Assembly (NCBI RefSeq): GCF_029541745.1
Contig: NZ_CP089746.1
Coordinates: forward strand, 3,038,001 to 3,102,000
Reading direction: 5' to 3'
Origin: Streptomyces sp. LX-29
Lineage (GTDB): Bacteria > Actinomycetota > Actinomycetes > Streptomycetales > Streptomycetaceae
Length of the DNA stretch: 64,000 bases
How positions within the stretch are numbered: position 1 is the first letter of the stretch; each line of letters starts with the position of its first letter. Below, piece after piece: positions 7,746 through 17,002 of this stretch. A program made the position numbers and the translations under genes. The notes under the pieces are model-generated. The model had not been told where the DNA came from. It worked only from the letters and a program-made list of their open reading frames with translations, and did no database searches.

Positions 7746-8416
7746 CGGTGAAACCCCCGTTGTACAGACAGAATCCAGCCAACCAGAGAGCGGTTGACAA
7801 GTGCACGCCACCATAGCCAACGGCCCTTGCTACCCCCAAGTCACCTGCTCAGCGGGTGGACAGGCGGGGAAACCACGGGAAACACCGCCTGCCGGCCCGC
7901 CGCGACGGGGCGCCCACCAGGCACTCGGCGGCCCTCCGCGGGCCTCAGCGGACCGCCGCGGCCCCCAGCGGACCGCCGCGAAGGGCCGCCCTCGGGGCCG
8001 CCTCTCCCCGAGGAGCCTGAAGCCGCCTCAAGTCGGTCGTGAGCCGGGCGACGGCAGAGGAGGTTGACGACAGAGGTCGGTGAGGGCGCCACAGCGCCCC
8101 GTGCGACGCCCACCAGCGGCAGCGGACGCCGTGGCGGCACCCCGCGCGGGCGACGGCGACACCGGGTTCACGACGGAAGCAGGCCCACCACAGCGCCGGG
8201 CCCCGCGGCGCCAGACCGCGGCCGTACCCGGCCCGGCGGCGGACGCCCGCGCTACGGCGCGCCGCCGCGCGGAGACGGACGTCCTCGCTACCGGCCTACG
8301 GCCACGCCACGGCGTACACCCCGCTACCGACCTGCGGCCACACCAAGGCAGGCGTCCGCGCTACCGACCTGCGGTCACACCACGGCGGGCGCCCGCGCTA
8401 CGGGCCCGCGGCCGCG
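7746..8416. other. Gene-free GC-rich interval
   Basis: About 670 bp without a convincing gene. It holds the promoter of the secreted protein at its left end and, at the right, an imperfect repeat array downstream of the kinase gene. Open frames here have no domain signature and poor ribosome sites. Confidence 0.6.
8287..8385 (+). repeat. Three imperfect 36-37 bp direct repeats
   Basis: Copies start at 8287, 8323 and 8360 with the shared core GCTACCGRCCTRCGGYCAC. They lie just beyond the 3' end of the minus-strand kinase gene. Confidence 0.75.
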
Positions 8417-11095
8417 CTACTGGCGCGCCGAGCGGGACTGGCCGGTGCCCTTCACCGCGTCCAGGGCGTACACGCAGCGGTCCTTGCTGCACGCGTACAC
8501 GACGCCCCCGGCGGCCACCGGCGAGCCGGTGATCTCCCCACCGGTCGCCAGCTTCCAGCGCAGCTGGCCGCCGGCCGCGTCCACCGTGTAGAGGCAGTGG
8601 TCGGCGGAGCCGAAGTGCACCCGGCCGTCGGCGACGACCGGCGCCCCGATGACCTCGCCGCCCGCCGCGAAGCGCCACTTGGGCGTGCCGGTGACCGCGT
8701 CCAGGGTGTACAGCGCGCTGCCGCTGCCCAGGTGGATGGAGCCGCCGGCGATGAGCACCGGCGCGATCGACTGACGCGACTCGGTGGCGATGCGCCACCG
8801 GTCGCGGCCGTTGGCCGCGTCCAGGGCGTACACCGTGCCCAGGTAGTCGGCGATGTAGACACCGCCGCCGGTGACCGCCGGGCCCGGCGCGTACGCGGGC
8901 GGGCTCAGGAACACCGCGGGGGCCTCGAACCGCCAGCGCACGTCGCCCCGCGCGACGTCGATGGCCAGTACGCGCGTGCCCGCGGCGACGTACACGACGC
9001 CGTCGGGGGCGGACAGCAGCCGGATCGGGACGCCTCCGCAGGAGGCGGCGTCGCCCACCGGGTAGGACCAGCGCTCGGCGCCGGTGCGCGCCTCCAGCGC
9101 GCGCAGCCGCGCGTCGGCCCACACGTACACCGTGCCGTCATGGACGACCGGGCCCGACTCCGGGGTCTCGAAGTCGGTCTGGGCGCCCTGCATCTCCCAC
9201 AGCAGCTCGCCGTTGGCGGCCTCCCACGCCTGGACTCCGCCACCGCGCGTGCCGGTGACCACGGTGCCGCGGTCCACCTTCAGGGAGTACACCCAGCCGT
9301 CCGTGGACAGTCGCCAGCGCTCGGCGCCGTCCGTGGCGTCCAGCGCGTACAGCGTCGGGCCGTCGGAGGCGTGGATGCGGCCGTCGGACACGTCCATCGC
9401 CCAGGCCACGTCGCGGGTCTTGAACTGGCGGCGGCCGGTGGCCACGTCCAGCGCGTGCACCTCGAAGGAGGTGACGTAGAGCAGCCCGCCGGCGACCGTG
9501 GGCGTGCCCCAGACGTCGTTGGACATCCGGAACCGCCACGGGCGCCAGCGCGGCGGGCCGGGCGGCTCCTGGGGCGCGGCGGGCCCGGCCTCGTCCGCTC
9601 CCGGCGGAGCGGCCGGCGGCGGGGGCACGGCCCCCAGCGGTGCGCCGTCGGCGCCCGCGCGGGGCCCGGCACCGCTCGACGAGGGCGCGCCGGCGGGCGG
9701 CCGCACCCACTGCGTGGACTGGCCGGCGTCCTGCCGCGGCGGGGCGTCGAGCGCGTCGGAGACCCGCGGCCCAGGGCCGATGGGCACCTGTGAGCCGGGC
9801 AGCCGCACCTGTCCCTCGGGCCCGGGCGAGCCGACGGCGGGCTCGCCGCCATGCAGCGGCGCCCGCGCGGGGGCCTGCTGCGGGACGGGGCCCTGATGGG
9901 CGGCGTGTGCGGGGGCGTGGGCGGCCGCAGCGGCGGCCGGGGCCGCGTGGCGCCCGGGCGGGCTCGCGGAGCTGACCTGGCTGGCCGGGCTCGCGGCCTC
10001 GGGCGCGCGCAGCCCGCCACGTGGGTCGCCCGCCGGCGAAGGCTCCCAGCCGGAGCCGCCGGCGGGCGCACCGGCGCCCTGCGGGGCGTATGCGGGCGGC
10101 CGCTCGGGTCGCTGCGGCACGGCCGACCGGCCGCCGGGTCCCGCCGGCGCGCCCGCTCCAGCGCCGGGCCCGGACGAGCCGCCAGCTCCGCCGCTGGGCC
10201 GCCCGCCGCGCCGGCTCTCGATGAGCGCGACCGCGCTGGCGGGCAGCCAGGCGGAGGCGGTGCCGCTGTCGTCGCCGCCGGAGGCGAACAGGTGCGGCGC
10301 CAGCTGCGACTGGAGGTCGGCGGGGCTGGGGCGGCGGTCGGCCTCCATCTGCATGCAGGACTCGATCAGCGGCCGCAGCTCCTCCGGCAGCCCGGACAGG
10401 TCCGGGCCTTCCCGGAGCAGCATGAAGACGGTCTCGACCGGGTTGGCGCCGTGGAACGGGGCGTGCCCGGTGGCGGCGAAGGTCAGGGTCGAGCCGAGCG
10501 AGAAGATGTCGCTGGCGCCCGTCACGCTGCGGGAGTCGCGCGCCTGCTCGGGCGACATGTACGCCGGCGTGCCCACGGCGACGTTGGTCATCGTCAGCCG
10601 GGTGTTGGAGACGCCGGAGGCGATACCGAAGTCGATCACGCGCGGGCCGTCCTCGACGACCAGCACGTTGGACGGCTTGAGGTCACGGTGGACCAGACCC
10701 GCGCCGTGGATGGACTGGAGCGCCTCGGCGATGCCGGCCGCCAGCCAGCGCACCGCCTGGGCCGGCAGCGGCCCCGCCTCGTTCACTATCTCCTCGAGGG
10801 AGGGTGCCGGGACGTACGCGGTGGCCAGCCAGGGCACGGCGGCGCGCGGATCGGCGTCCACGACCGCGGCCGTGTAGAAACCGCTGACCGCGCGGGCGGC
10901 CTCCACCTCGCGGGTGAAGCGCACCCGGAACAGTTGGTCCTCGGCGAGCTCGGTCCGCACCGTCTTGATCGCCACCCGCCGGCCGGATGCCGAGCGGGCC
11001 AGATAGACCAGCCCCATGCCGCCCGCACCGAGCCGGCCCAGGACCTCGAACGGGCCGATCCGTCTCGGGTCGTGCTGCGTCAGCTGCTCCACCAC
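8417..11095 (-). CDS. AfsK-like Ser/Thr protein kinase with C-terminal PQQ beta-propeller
   Basis: This is an 892-residue protein. The N-terminal Hanks kinase has the glycine loop [14 protein letters not shown] (21-34), VAIK lysine 44, HRDLKPSN (136-143) and DFG (155-157). A Pro/Ala/Gly-rich linker (about 290-550) follows, then repeated PQQ/WD-like blades ([47 protein letters not shown]) to the end. No membrane segment is evident. GTG 11095 is chosen from GGGGAGG upstream and because the family start is MVEQL...; an in-frame GTG exists at 11260. AfsK, which phosphorylates AfsR, has this kinase-PQQ layout, and an AfsR/AfsS-like pair lies 6 kb to the left. Confidence 0.9.
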   Translation of the reverse strand: MVEQLTQHDPRRIGPFEVLGRLGAGGMGLVYLARSASGRRVAIKTVRTELAEDQLFRVRFTREVEAARAVSGFYTAAVVDADPRAAVPWLATAYVPAPSLEEIVNEAGPLPAQAVRWLAAGIAEALQSIHGAGLVHRDLKPSNVLVVEDGPRVIDFGIASGVSNTRLTMTNVAVGTPAYMSPEQARDSRSVTGASDIFSLGSTLTFAATGHAPFHGANPVETVFMLLREGPDLSGLPEELRPLIESCMQMEADRRPSPADLQSQLAPHLFASGGDDSGTASAWLPASAVALIESRRGGRPSGGAGGSSGPGAGAGAPAGPGGRSAVPQRPERPPAYAPQGAGAPAGGSGWEPSPAGDPRGGLRAPEAASPASQVSSASPPGRHAAPAAAAAAHAPAHAAHQGPVPQQAPARAPLHGGEPAVGSPGPEGQVRLPGSQVPIGPGPRVSDALDAPPRQDAGQSTQWVRPPAGAPSSSGAGPRAGADGAPLGAVPPPPAAPPGADEAGPAAPQEPPGPPRWRPWRFRMSNDVWGTPTVAGGLLYVTSFEVHALDVATGRRQFKTRDVAWAMDVSDGRIHASDGPTLYALDATDGAERWRLSTDGWVYSLKVDRGTVVTGTRGGGVQAWEAANGELLWEMQGAQTDFETPESGPVVHDGTVYVWADARLRALEARTGAERWSYPVGDAASCGGVPIRLLSAPDGVVYVAAGTRVLAIDVARGDVRWRFEAPAVFLSPPAYAPGPAVTGGGVYIADYLGTVYALDAANGRDRWRIATESRQSIAPVLIAGGSIHLGSGSALYTLDAVTGTPKWRFAAGGEVIGAPVVADGRVHFGSADHCLYTVDAAGGQLRWKLATGGEITGSPVAAGGVVYACSKDRCVYALDAVKGTGQSRSARQ

Positions 11096-11288
11096 TTGCC
11101 TGCCACCTCCCCGTAGGGGCTCGAAACTAACAGCCCCGTGCAGCGTCTCACCGACAAACCAACCGGCGGCACGCATCCTGCATTGTCCCTGGCGAAGGCG
11201 ACCGTTGCGAACCCGGGGCCGATTCGTCGTGTCATCGACGGATACGACGAAGCCCGACACACCGCTCCAAGCGGTCCACTTCGTGCTG

Positions 11289-12086
11289 TTACGCCCCCTT
11301 GGTCACCCGGTCTGTGTCGATGACGGCGAACATCGCGCCCTGATTGTCGGCGACGATCGCGAATCTCCCGTACGGCGTGTCTTGCGGCGCGGCCATCGTC
11401 CGGCCGCCGAGCCGGGCGGCCGTCTCCACCGCCCCGTCACAGTCGGAGACCCGGAAGTAGACGAGGAAATGGGCCGGCATCTCGACGGGGACGGCCTTGG
11501 GCAGGACCGCGCGACCCATGACCGCGGCGTCGGGTCCCGGCCGCGTGCCGGCCGGCGACCACACCGCGAAGTCGATGCCCTCCTCGCTCGCGTCCAGGCC
11601 CTCGTAGGCGAACACCGCGGAGTAGAAGGCGTCGACGGCCTCTTTGTCGCGATCGCGGATGTACACCTCGGTCCAGACGTAGGTGCCGGGCTCGCCGCTC
11701 TCCTGGAAGCCGGCGTGGGTGCCCGCCTGCCAGAGACCGAAGACCGCGCCCCCGGGGTCGGCCGCCGTCGCCAGCACCCCGAACTCCCCCACCGCCATCG
11801 GCGCCGTGATGATCTGACCGCCCGCCGCGGCGATCCGTGCGGCGGCGCCGCTCGCGTCAGGCGTGGCGAAGTAGACGTTCCATACGGTGGGCATCCGGCC
11901 GTCCGGCTTGGGCGTCAGCGCGGCGACGTTCTCACCGTGGTGGAACGCCTGGATGTACGAGCCGTGCCGCTGGCCGCCCGCCTGGAAGGTCCAGCCGAAC
12001 AGCTCGCCGTAGAAGCGCTTGCCCGCCTCGACGTCCGGCAGCAGCGCGTCCACCCAGCAGGGCACGCCTTCCTGGAATGTGGCCAT
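11289..12086 (-). CDS. VOC (glyoxalase/bleomycin-resistance fold) family protein, two domains
   Basis: This 265-residue protein is built of two VOC modules. The first begins [29 protein letters not shown] and the second [26 protein letters not shown]. It is homologous to the 258-residue VOC protein at 16147. Members bind metal and act as lyases, dioxygenases or resistance proteins; many in Streptomyces are uncharacterised. The upstream 463-bp interval carries a 10-bp phased repeat and leads to a divergent TetR gene. Confidence 0.8.
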   Translation of the reverse strand: MATFQEGVPCWVDALLPDVEAGKRFYGELFGWTFQAGGQRHGSYIQAFHHGENVAALTPKPDGRMPTVWNVYFATPDASGAAARIAAAGGQIITAPMAVGEFGVLATAADPGGAVFGLWQAGTHAGFQESGEPGTYVWTEVYIRDRDKEAVDAFYSAVFAYEGLDASEEGIDFAVWSPAGTRPGPDAAVMGRAVLPKAVPVEMPAHFLVYFRVSDCDGAVETAARLGGRTMAAPQDTPYGRFAIVADNQGAMFAVIDTDRVTKGA

Positions 12087-12549
12087 GGGTCCGGTCCCTC
12101 CCGTGTGCGGGGCTCACGGCGACTGCGGGTTCGCGGGAGCGCGCGGGTTCGCAGGTTCGCGGCGAATGGATGGTTTACATGGTTTGCAGGGTTCGCGAGA
12201 TACCTAGGGGATTACAGAAAATCACTGAGGATCACAGAGGATGACACGGGATTACAGAGAATGGTGATGAATGCGAGGAGTATCCCCGTCGACACGCTAA
12301 CGGGGGATCGTCACCAAAGGGCTCATCTGAGCGCGTGGCGCGCTCGTCCACCATTGTTGTCCACAGGCTGTTGATAACAACATTCACCCGTATGGCGGAG
12401 GCGCTTGCCCACTGCCTGACGTCTGCCCCACACGTAGCGTATGCCCCTACAAAGCGCCTGCTCAGCGCGGTAGCCGCGGAATCACGGGGGCTAACCCCAT
12501 TTGCACGCAGCCGAATCGCGCTCAGATCACCCCTCGGTAAGCTGACGGC
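12087..12549. other. Divergent intergenic region between VOC and TetR genes
   Basis: 463 bp, less GC-rich than its surroundings. It contains GGGTTCGCRGG-like direct repeats (about 12127-12200), the 10-bp phased array listed separately, and one DnaA-box-like TTGTCCACA (12357-12365) within an AT-rich patch. Presumably it holds both promoters; none is unambiguous. Confidence 0.5.
12209..12268 (+). repeat. 10-bp helically phased repeat array (GGATYACAGA)
   Basis: Successive 10-bp units are GGATTACAGA (12209), AAATCACTGA, GGATCACAGA (12229), GGATGACACG, GGATTACAGA (12249) and GAATGGTGAT. The best copies are exactly 20 bp apart, so they fall on one face of the helix. This suits cooperative binding of a regulator upstream of the VOC or TetR gene. 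Confidence 0.6.
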
Positions 12550-13197
12550 ATGACAGGACAAGTACGAACCGTCGACGGCCGAGTGGCCGGACGGCGCGGG
12601 CAGGCGACGCGGCAGAAGCTGCTCGACTGCCTCGGCGAAATGCTCAGCTCTTCCCCGTACCGAGACGTCAAGGTCATCGATGTCGCGCGCAAGGCCGGTA
12701 CGTCACCCGCGACCTTCTATCAGTACTTCCCCGACGTCGAGGGCGCCGTCCTCGAGATCGCCGAGGAGATGGCGAAGGAGGGCGCGGCACTGACCGATCT
12801 GGTCGCCGGGCGCTCGTGGGCCGGCAAGGCAGGCTCGCAGGCGGCGGAGGAACTGGTGGACGGCTTCCTCTCCTTCTGGCGCAGGAACGACGCGATCCTG
12901 CGCGTGATCGACCTCGGCGCCGCGGAGGGGGACAAGCGGTTCTACAAGATCCGCATGAAGGTGCTCAACGCGGTCACCAACTCCCTCACGGACGCGGTGA
13001 AGGACCTCCAGGCCAAGGGCAGGGTCGACAAGGACTACAACCCCGCCGCCATCGCGGGCTCACTGGTCGCGATGTTGGCCGCGGTCGCCAGCCACCAGAA
13101 GGGCTTCCAGAGCTGGGGCGTCAAGCAGGCAGAGCTCAAGCCGAGTCTCGCGCTGATCGTGCACCTCGGTATGACCGGCCGAAAGCCGACCAAGTAG
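12550..13197 (+). CDS. TetR-family transcriptional regulator
   Basis: The 215-residue protein has an N-terminal helix-turn-helix (about residues 16-62: TRQKLLDCLGEML...VKVIDVARKAGTSPATFYQYF) and a helical ligand-binding domain. The fold and length are typical of TetR regulators, which bind short palindromes and are often released by acyl-CoA or lipid ligands. It is the only obvious DNA-binding repressor inside the catabolic region and is therefore the best local candidate for the CTGAC-N5-GTCAG sites. Its own promoter lacks that palindrome, so the link is inference only. Confidence 0.85.
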   Translation: MTGQVRTVDGRVAGRRGQATRQKLLDCLGEMLSSSPYRDVKVIDVARKAGTSPATFYQYFPDVEGAVLEIAEEMAKEGAALTDLVAGRSWAGKAGSQAAEELVDGFLSFWRRNDAILRVIDLGAAEGDKRFYKIRMKVLNAVTNSLTDAVKDLQAKGRVDKDYNPAAIAGSLVAMLAAVASHQKGFQSWGVKQAELKPSLALIVHLGMTGRKPTK

Positions 13198-13398
13198 GCG
13201 CACCCGAGGCCCTATGAGGCGCGCCGATCGCATGGCGATCGAAGCCGTCGACTTATAGGACATTCCGATGAGGGTCTCCCAGCGAGTCCCCCGGCGGACG
13301 GGTTCGGCCACCCCCCACCTCCGCACCCCCCGCCCACGCCTCCACGGCCCCGCCGCCCACGTGGGACGGCCCTGACGGGCCCGTCGCCCCGTGTCCTG

Positions 13399-14067
13399 TC
13401 ATCGCGGCGCCGGCCCTGGATCGTGCCCCAGACTCCCGCCCGGACGTCCGCCTGGGCCTCCGCCTGGACGTCCGCCTGGGCCTCCTCCCGGGCCTTGTCC
13501 CGGACCGCCTCCCGGGCCTTGCCCCGCGCCGCCCGTCAGGCGGCGGCCCGCCCCGCCCGCGCCGCTCCGCCCGCCCTCGGGGTTCCACCCGCCCTCGCGG
13601 GCGGTGAGTCGGAAGAGCCGAATCCGTCGGCCCGCGCGCGCCTGGTACGTCGCGTACGGCGGCCAGAAGGCGAGCACCTCCCGCCACACCGCCTCCCGCT
13701 CGGCGCCCTCCAGCAGCCGCGCCCGCACCAGGATGTCGCGCCCCCGCCAGCTGATCTCCGCATCCGGGTGCCTGAGCAGGTTCCCCGTCCAGGCCGGTTC
13801 GACGGGGCGTCCGAAGTTGCTGCCGATGACGATCCACGAGCCGTCGGCCTTCGGCAGACAGGCCAGCGGCGTACGACGGGGCAGGCCGCTCCTGGCGCCC
13901 GTCGTCGTCAGGATCACCCCCGGCAGCATGGAGGTCAGCGGCAGCACGCGGCCACGGGTCACCCGGTGTACCGCACGGTCCATGACCGGGATGACACGCG
14001 GGGCGAACCTGGCGAACGCCCTGCTCGACGAGACCTTCTGCACCCAGCGTCCGGCACGCGTCGTCAC
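13399..14067 (-). CDS. F420-dependent nitroreductase-family (DDN-like) protein with Gly/Pro-rich tail
   Basis: The N-terminal 155 or so of 222 residues match the deazaflavin-dependent nitroreductase fold (LPGVILTTTGARSGLPRRTPL, WIVIGSNFG, HPDAEISW). Such proteins use F420H2 to reduce quinones or nitro compounds. The final 65 residues are low complexity (GQGPGGGPGGRPGG repeats) and unlike the family. Start GTG 14067 overlaps the stop of the upstream acyl-CoA dehydrogenase (GTGA), so the two are translationally coupled. An ancillary redox role in ring or side-chain oxidation is possible. Confidence 0.8.
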   Translation of the reverse strand: MTTRAGRWVQKVSSSRAFARFAPRVIPVMDRAVHRVTRGRVLPLTSMLPGVILTTTGARSGLPRRTPLACLPKADGSWIVIGSNFGRPVEPAWTGNLLRHPDAEISWRGRDILVRARLLEGAEREAVWREVLAFWPPYATYQARAGRRIRLFRLTAREGGWNPEGGRSGAGGAGRRLTGGAGQGPGGGPGQGPGGGPGGRPGGGPGGRPGGSLGHDPGPAPR

Positions 14068-15866
14068 ACCGTCACCGCCTCCCGAGCCGAGGCCCTGGCC
14101 CCGGCCCTCGTCGTCGGCGCGAACAGCCCCGCCCGCTCCGCCGCGCCCGCACGCAACCGGTGCACGGGCCCGAAGAGGAGCTCGTCGGAAGCCGCTCGCT
14201 TGAAGAACAGATGCGCCTCGTGCTCCCAGGTGAAGCCGATACCTCCGTGCAGTTGGACGGCCTCCCCCGCCGCGATTCGCAGCGCCTCCAGCGCCTGAGC
14301 AAGGGCCAGTCCGCCGGCCACCGCGGCTCCGGCTCCGACTCCGGCCTTGGCTTCGACCTCGGCTTCGACCTGGGCTTCGCGTTCGGCTTCGGCTTCGGCT
14401 TCGGCTTCGGCGGCACCGTAGGCGGGTTTTCTGGCGCTGGCGCCTGTCCTGACGCCGCCGCCCGCGGCGGTCCGGGCGCCGCCGGCCGCGGCCGCTCGGG
14501 CCCGGCAACCGCCGTCGCCCATGCCGGCCCGGGGGCGGTCGGTGGAGGCGTCCTCCCGGGTGCCGCCCGTGGCGGCGCCCGCCCGACTCCCCTCGGCCGC
14601 GCCCTGTGTGTCGTCATCGGCCACGCTCGCCGCCCAGGCCGCGTAGTACGCCGCGGAGCGGGCCGCCTGCACGCGGACGTGGACGTCGGCCAGACGGTGC
14701 TTGACCGCCTGGAAGGAGCCGATGGGTCGCCCGAACTGCTCGCGCGTCCGCGCGTAGCGCACCGTCCGCTCCAGCACCTGGTCCGCGGCGCCCACCGCCT
14801 CCGCCGCCAGCACCGCCGCCGCGATCCCGCCCAGCCGCACCAGCTCCGCGGCGCACGCGGCCCAGTCGCCGGGGCCCAGCAACTCCGCCGGAGTGTCGCG
14901 CAGTTGGATACGGGCCTGGGCGCGGGTCTCGTCCAGCGCGGTACAGCGGGTGCGCACAAGACCGGACGCCGCGCGGGTCGGTCCGGGCGAGGTCTCATCC
15001 CGCGCGGAACGCCGTTCGGGGCTCGCGCCGGACCACGCCCCGGGGCGACCATCAGCGCCCGCTTCAGAGTGGCGACCGGACCCCGCTCCGGTGTCCCGCG
15101 CGAGCGCCTCGGGGTGCCGTGGGGGCGCTCCGGCGGCCCGCGCGGGCGGCGATTCGGGGTGCCGGGCGGCCGCCGATTCGGGGTGCCGGCAGGGCGGCGA
15201 TTCCGCGTCCCGCGCGGGCCGCGATTGAGCGTGCCGGCCGGGCCGGTCCTCGGCGTGGACGAGGAACAGCAGGGTGCGACCTCGCGTATAGCCTCCGGTG
15301 CGGGCTGCGACCAGCAGCAGGTCGGCGCGGTGACCGTCGAGGACCTGGTCCACCTGCCCGTACAGCCGCCATCCGGCCGCCGTCTCGCGGGCCTGCACCC
15401 CGCCGGCCCGGCCGCCGCCGGCCCAGTCCCCGGCGCCGGGTGTGCCCGTGCCGACCAGGCCGAGCGCCGTCGGGAGCCACTCGCCGGGCACCGCGAGGGC
15501 GGCCGTCAGCCGGCCGTCGGCGATGCGTGGCAGCAGGGCGGCGCGCTGGGCGGGGGTACCGAGCCGGGCGATGAGCGGGACGACCAGGACGGCGGTGGCC
15601 AGCAGGGGCGAGGGCAGCAGGGCGCGGCCGGCCTCCTCGGAGGCCAGCGCCAGCTCCAGCGGGCCGCAGCCCACGCCCCCGTACGCGCGCGGTACCGCCA
15701 GACCGGCCAGCCCCAGGCGTCCGGCGAGCTGCCGCCACAGCTCGACGTCATAGCCCGGGCCGGTGCGGACCGCGGCCTTGACGTCATCGGGCGTGCAGCT
15801 TCGGGACAGCAGCGCGCGCAGAGTACGGCGCATCGCGTCCTGTTCCCGGGTGAATGCGGCGTCCAT
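14064..15866 (-). CDS. Acyl-CoA dehydrogenase with two long low-complexity insertions
   Basis: This 600-residue protein of the short 'beta-type' FadE group normally has about 350-400 residues. The core motifs are EEAGRALLPSPLL, FGRPIGSFQAVKHRLADVHV (378-397) and LHGGIGFTWEHEAHLFFKRA. Two insertions interrupt it: residues 206-303 (HPES/ARD-type repeats) and 416-515 (Gly/Ala/Arg then AEAEAEAE). Both lie between recognisable helices, so the fold may survive. In actinobacterial steroid catabolism such beta chains pair with an alpha-type chain as heterotetramers; alpha-type chains lie at 29505 and 35197. A CTGAC-N5-GTCAT operator lies just upstream and the nitroreductase gene is coupled downstream. 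Confidence 0.85.
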   Translation of the reverse strand: MDAAFTREQDAMRRTLRALLSRSCTPDDVKAAVRTGPGYDVELWRQLAGRLGLAGLAVPRAYGGVGCGPLELALASEEAGRALLPSPLLATAVLVVPLIARLGTPAQRAALLPRIADGRLTAALAVPGEWLPTALGLVGTGTPGAGDWAGGGRAGGVQARETAAGWRLYGQVDQVLDGHRADLLLVAARTGGYTRGRTLLFLVHAEDRPGRHAQSRPARDAESPPCRHPESAAARHPESPPARAAGAPPRHPEALARDTGAGSGRHSEAGADGRPGAWSGASPERRSARDETSPGPTRAASGLVRTRCTALDETRAQARIQLRDTPAELLGPGDWAACAAELVRLGGIAAAVLAAEAVGAADQVLERTVRYARTREQFGRPIGSFQAVKHRLADVHVRVQAARSAAYYAAWAASVADDDTQGAAEGSRAGAATGGTREDASTDRPRAGMGDGGCRARAAAAGGARTAAGGGVRTGASARKPAYGAAEAEAEAEAEREAQVEAEVEAKAGVGAGAAVAGGLALAQALEALRIAAGEAVQLHGGIGFTWEHEAHLFFKRAASDELLFGPVHRLRAGAAERAGLFAPTTRAGARASAREAVTV

Positions 15867-15885
15867 GGGCGCACCCCCTCGGTTT

Positions 15886-15900
15886 CTGACGGAGCGTCAT
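15886..15900. promoter_or_regulatory. Operator palindrome, regulon site 2
   Basis: CTGAC-GGAGC-GTCAT, one arm mismatch, 19 bp upstream of the acyl-CoA dehydrogenase start. Confidence 0.6.
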
Positions 15901-16146
15901 AGTAGGGAGCTCGCGCGCACTTTCCCAGACCTCCGCCCATCGGAGTGAGCCGCGTGGGAGGCACCGCGCGCCCGCGCGGGGCGGCGGGGCCCGTTTGCCA
16001 GCATGAGCGGCGGCAGGCCGGCCGCCACGGCTCGCCTGAAGCGCCGGCGCCCCGCGCGACGGAGCGTCGAGCGTCCCGCGCGACACGCGCCGGCGCCCCG
16101 CGCGGCGCGCTTGCCCGCCCGAGGACGCGACGAGGATCGAGGAACG

Positions 16147-16923
16147 ATGAGCGAGGTCAGCTCGTACGCCCAGGGGACACCGTGCTGGGTGGACCTGAAC
16201 GCCTCCGACCGCGAGGCGGCGATGGAGTTCTACGGCGGACTGTTCGGCTGGGAGTACGAGGTCGGCCCGGCCGAGTTCGGCCACTACACACAGGCCCAGC
16301 GCGACGGCAAGCCCGTGGCGGGCATCGTGCGGCGCTCGGCCGCGGAGAACGGCGAGCCCCCGGCGGTCGCCTGGACCCCCTACCTGGCCTGCGACGACGC
16401 CGAGACGACGCTGTCCGCGATCCGCGCCGACGGCGGCGAGCAGATCACCGAGCTGATGGACGTCCGGCCGATGGGCCGGGTGCTGGTGGCCATGGACCCC
16501 ACGGGGGCGGTCTTCGGCGTCTGGGAGGCGGGGCTCCACATCGGCGCCGCACTCGTCAACGAGCCGGGCACGGTGGTGTGGAACGAGCTGGTCACGGGCG
16601 ACGCCCCACGGGCGCGCCGGTTCTACTCGACGGTCTTCGGCGTGCGGGTGGGCGAACCCGTAGCCGGCAGCCACGACTACACGCCCTTCTGCGTCGACGA
16701 CCGCGAGGTCGGCGGCATCACGACGATGGGGGAGAAGCATCCGCCCGGGATCCCCCCGCACTGGAGGACCTACTTCGCGGTGACGGACCCCGACGCCACG
16801 ACCGCCGAGGTCACGCGCCGCGGCGGCACGGTCCTCCGTGCGCCGAGGGACACCCCGTACGGGCGCACGGCCGCGCTCCGCGACCCGCAGGGCGCCGCCT
16901 TCACGGTGATCACGGCCCCCTGA
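16147..16923 (+). CDS. VOC family protein, two domains
   Basis: The 258-residue protein has two VOC modules: AQGTPCWVDLNASDREAAMEFYGGLFGWEYE at the start and GTVVWNELVTGDAPRARRFYSTVFG in the middle. It is paralogous to the protein at 11289-12086, with the same length and motif order. ATG 16147 follows GAGGATCGAGGA; the open frame extends upstream without a better start. It lies between two operator-controlled catabolic genes but has no operator directly at its own start. Confidence 0.8.
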   Translation: MSEVSSYAQGTPCWVDLNASDREAAMEFYGGLFGWEYEVGPAEFGHYTQAQRDGKPVAGIVRRSAAENGEPPAVAWTPYLACDDAETTLSAIRADGGEQITELMDVRPMGRVLVAMDPTGAVFGVWEAGLHIGAALVNEPGTVVWNELVTGDAPRARRFYSTVFGVRVGEPVAGSHDYTPFCVDDREVGGITTMGEKHPPGIPPHWRTYFAVTDPDATTAEVTRRGGTVLRAPRDTPYGRTAALRDPQGAAFTVITAP

Positions 16924-16983
16924 CGCTGCCCTGACGCCACCCGCCGCGCCCCCATCGCCGCACCCTGGGCGGGTCCGGATTAT

Positions 16984-16998
16984 CTGATGTACCGTCAG
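16984..16998. promoter_or_regulatory. Operator palindrome, regulon site 3
   Basis: CTGAT-GTACC-GTCAG, ending 4 bp before ATG 17003 of the second Ltp gene, so a bound repressor would cover the start codon region. Confidence 0.65.
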
Positions 16999-17002
16999 AT
17001 TC

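Noticed and set aside
8064..8591. Arg/Pro-rich open frames on the plus strand over the kinase 3' end
   Set aside because: They overlap the kinase propeller coding sequence antisense and the repeat array; composition is that of a shadow frame.
12357..12365. DnaA box TTGTCCACA as part of a replication origin
   Set aside because: Only one clear box is present, with no box cluster, dnaA or dnaN nearby; the surrounding genes are catabolic.
12533..12560. CTGACGGCATGACAG near the TetR start as an autoregulatory site
   Set aside because: The second half is GACAG, not GTCAG, so it is not an inverted repeat; it may be chance.
13371..13385. CTGACGGGCCCGTC as an eleventh operator
   Set aside because: It has a 6-bp centre and only a partial right arm, and it lies 3' of a gene rather than in a promoter.
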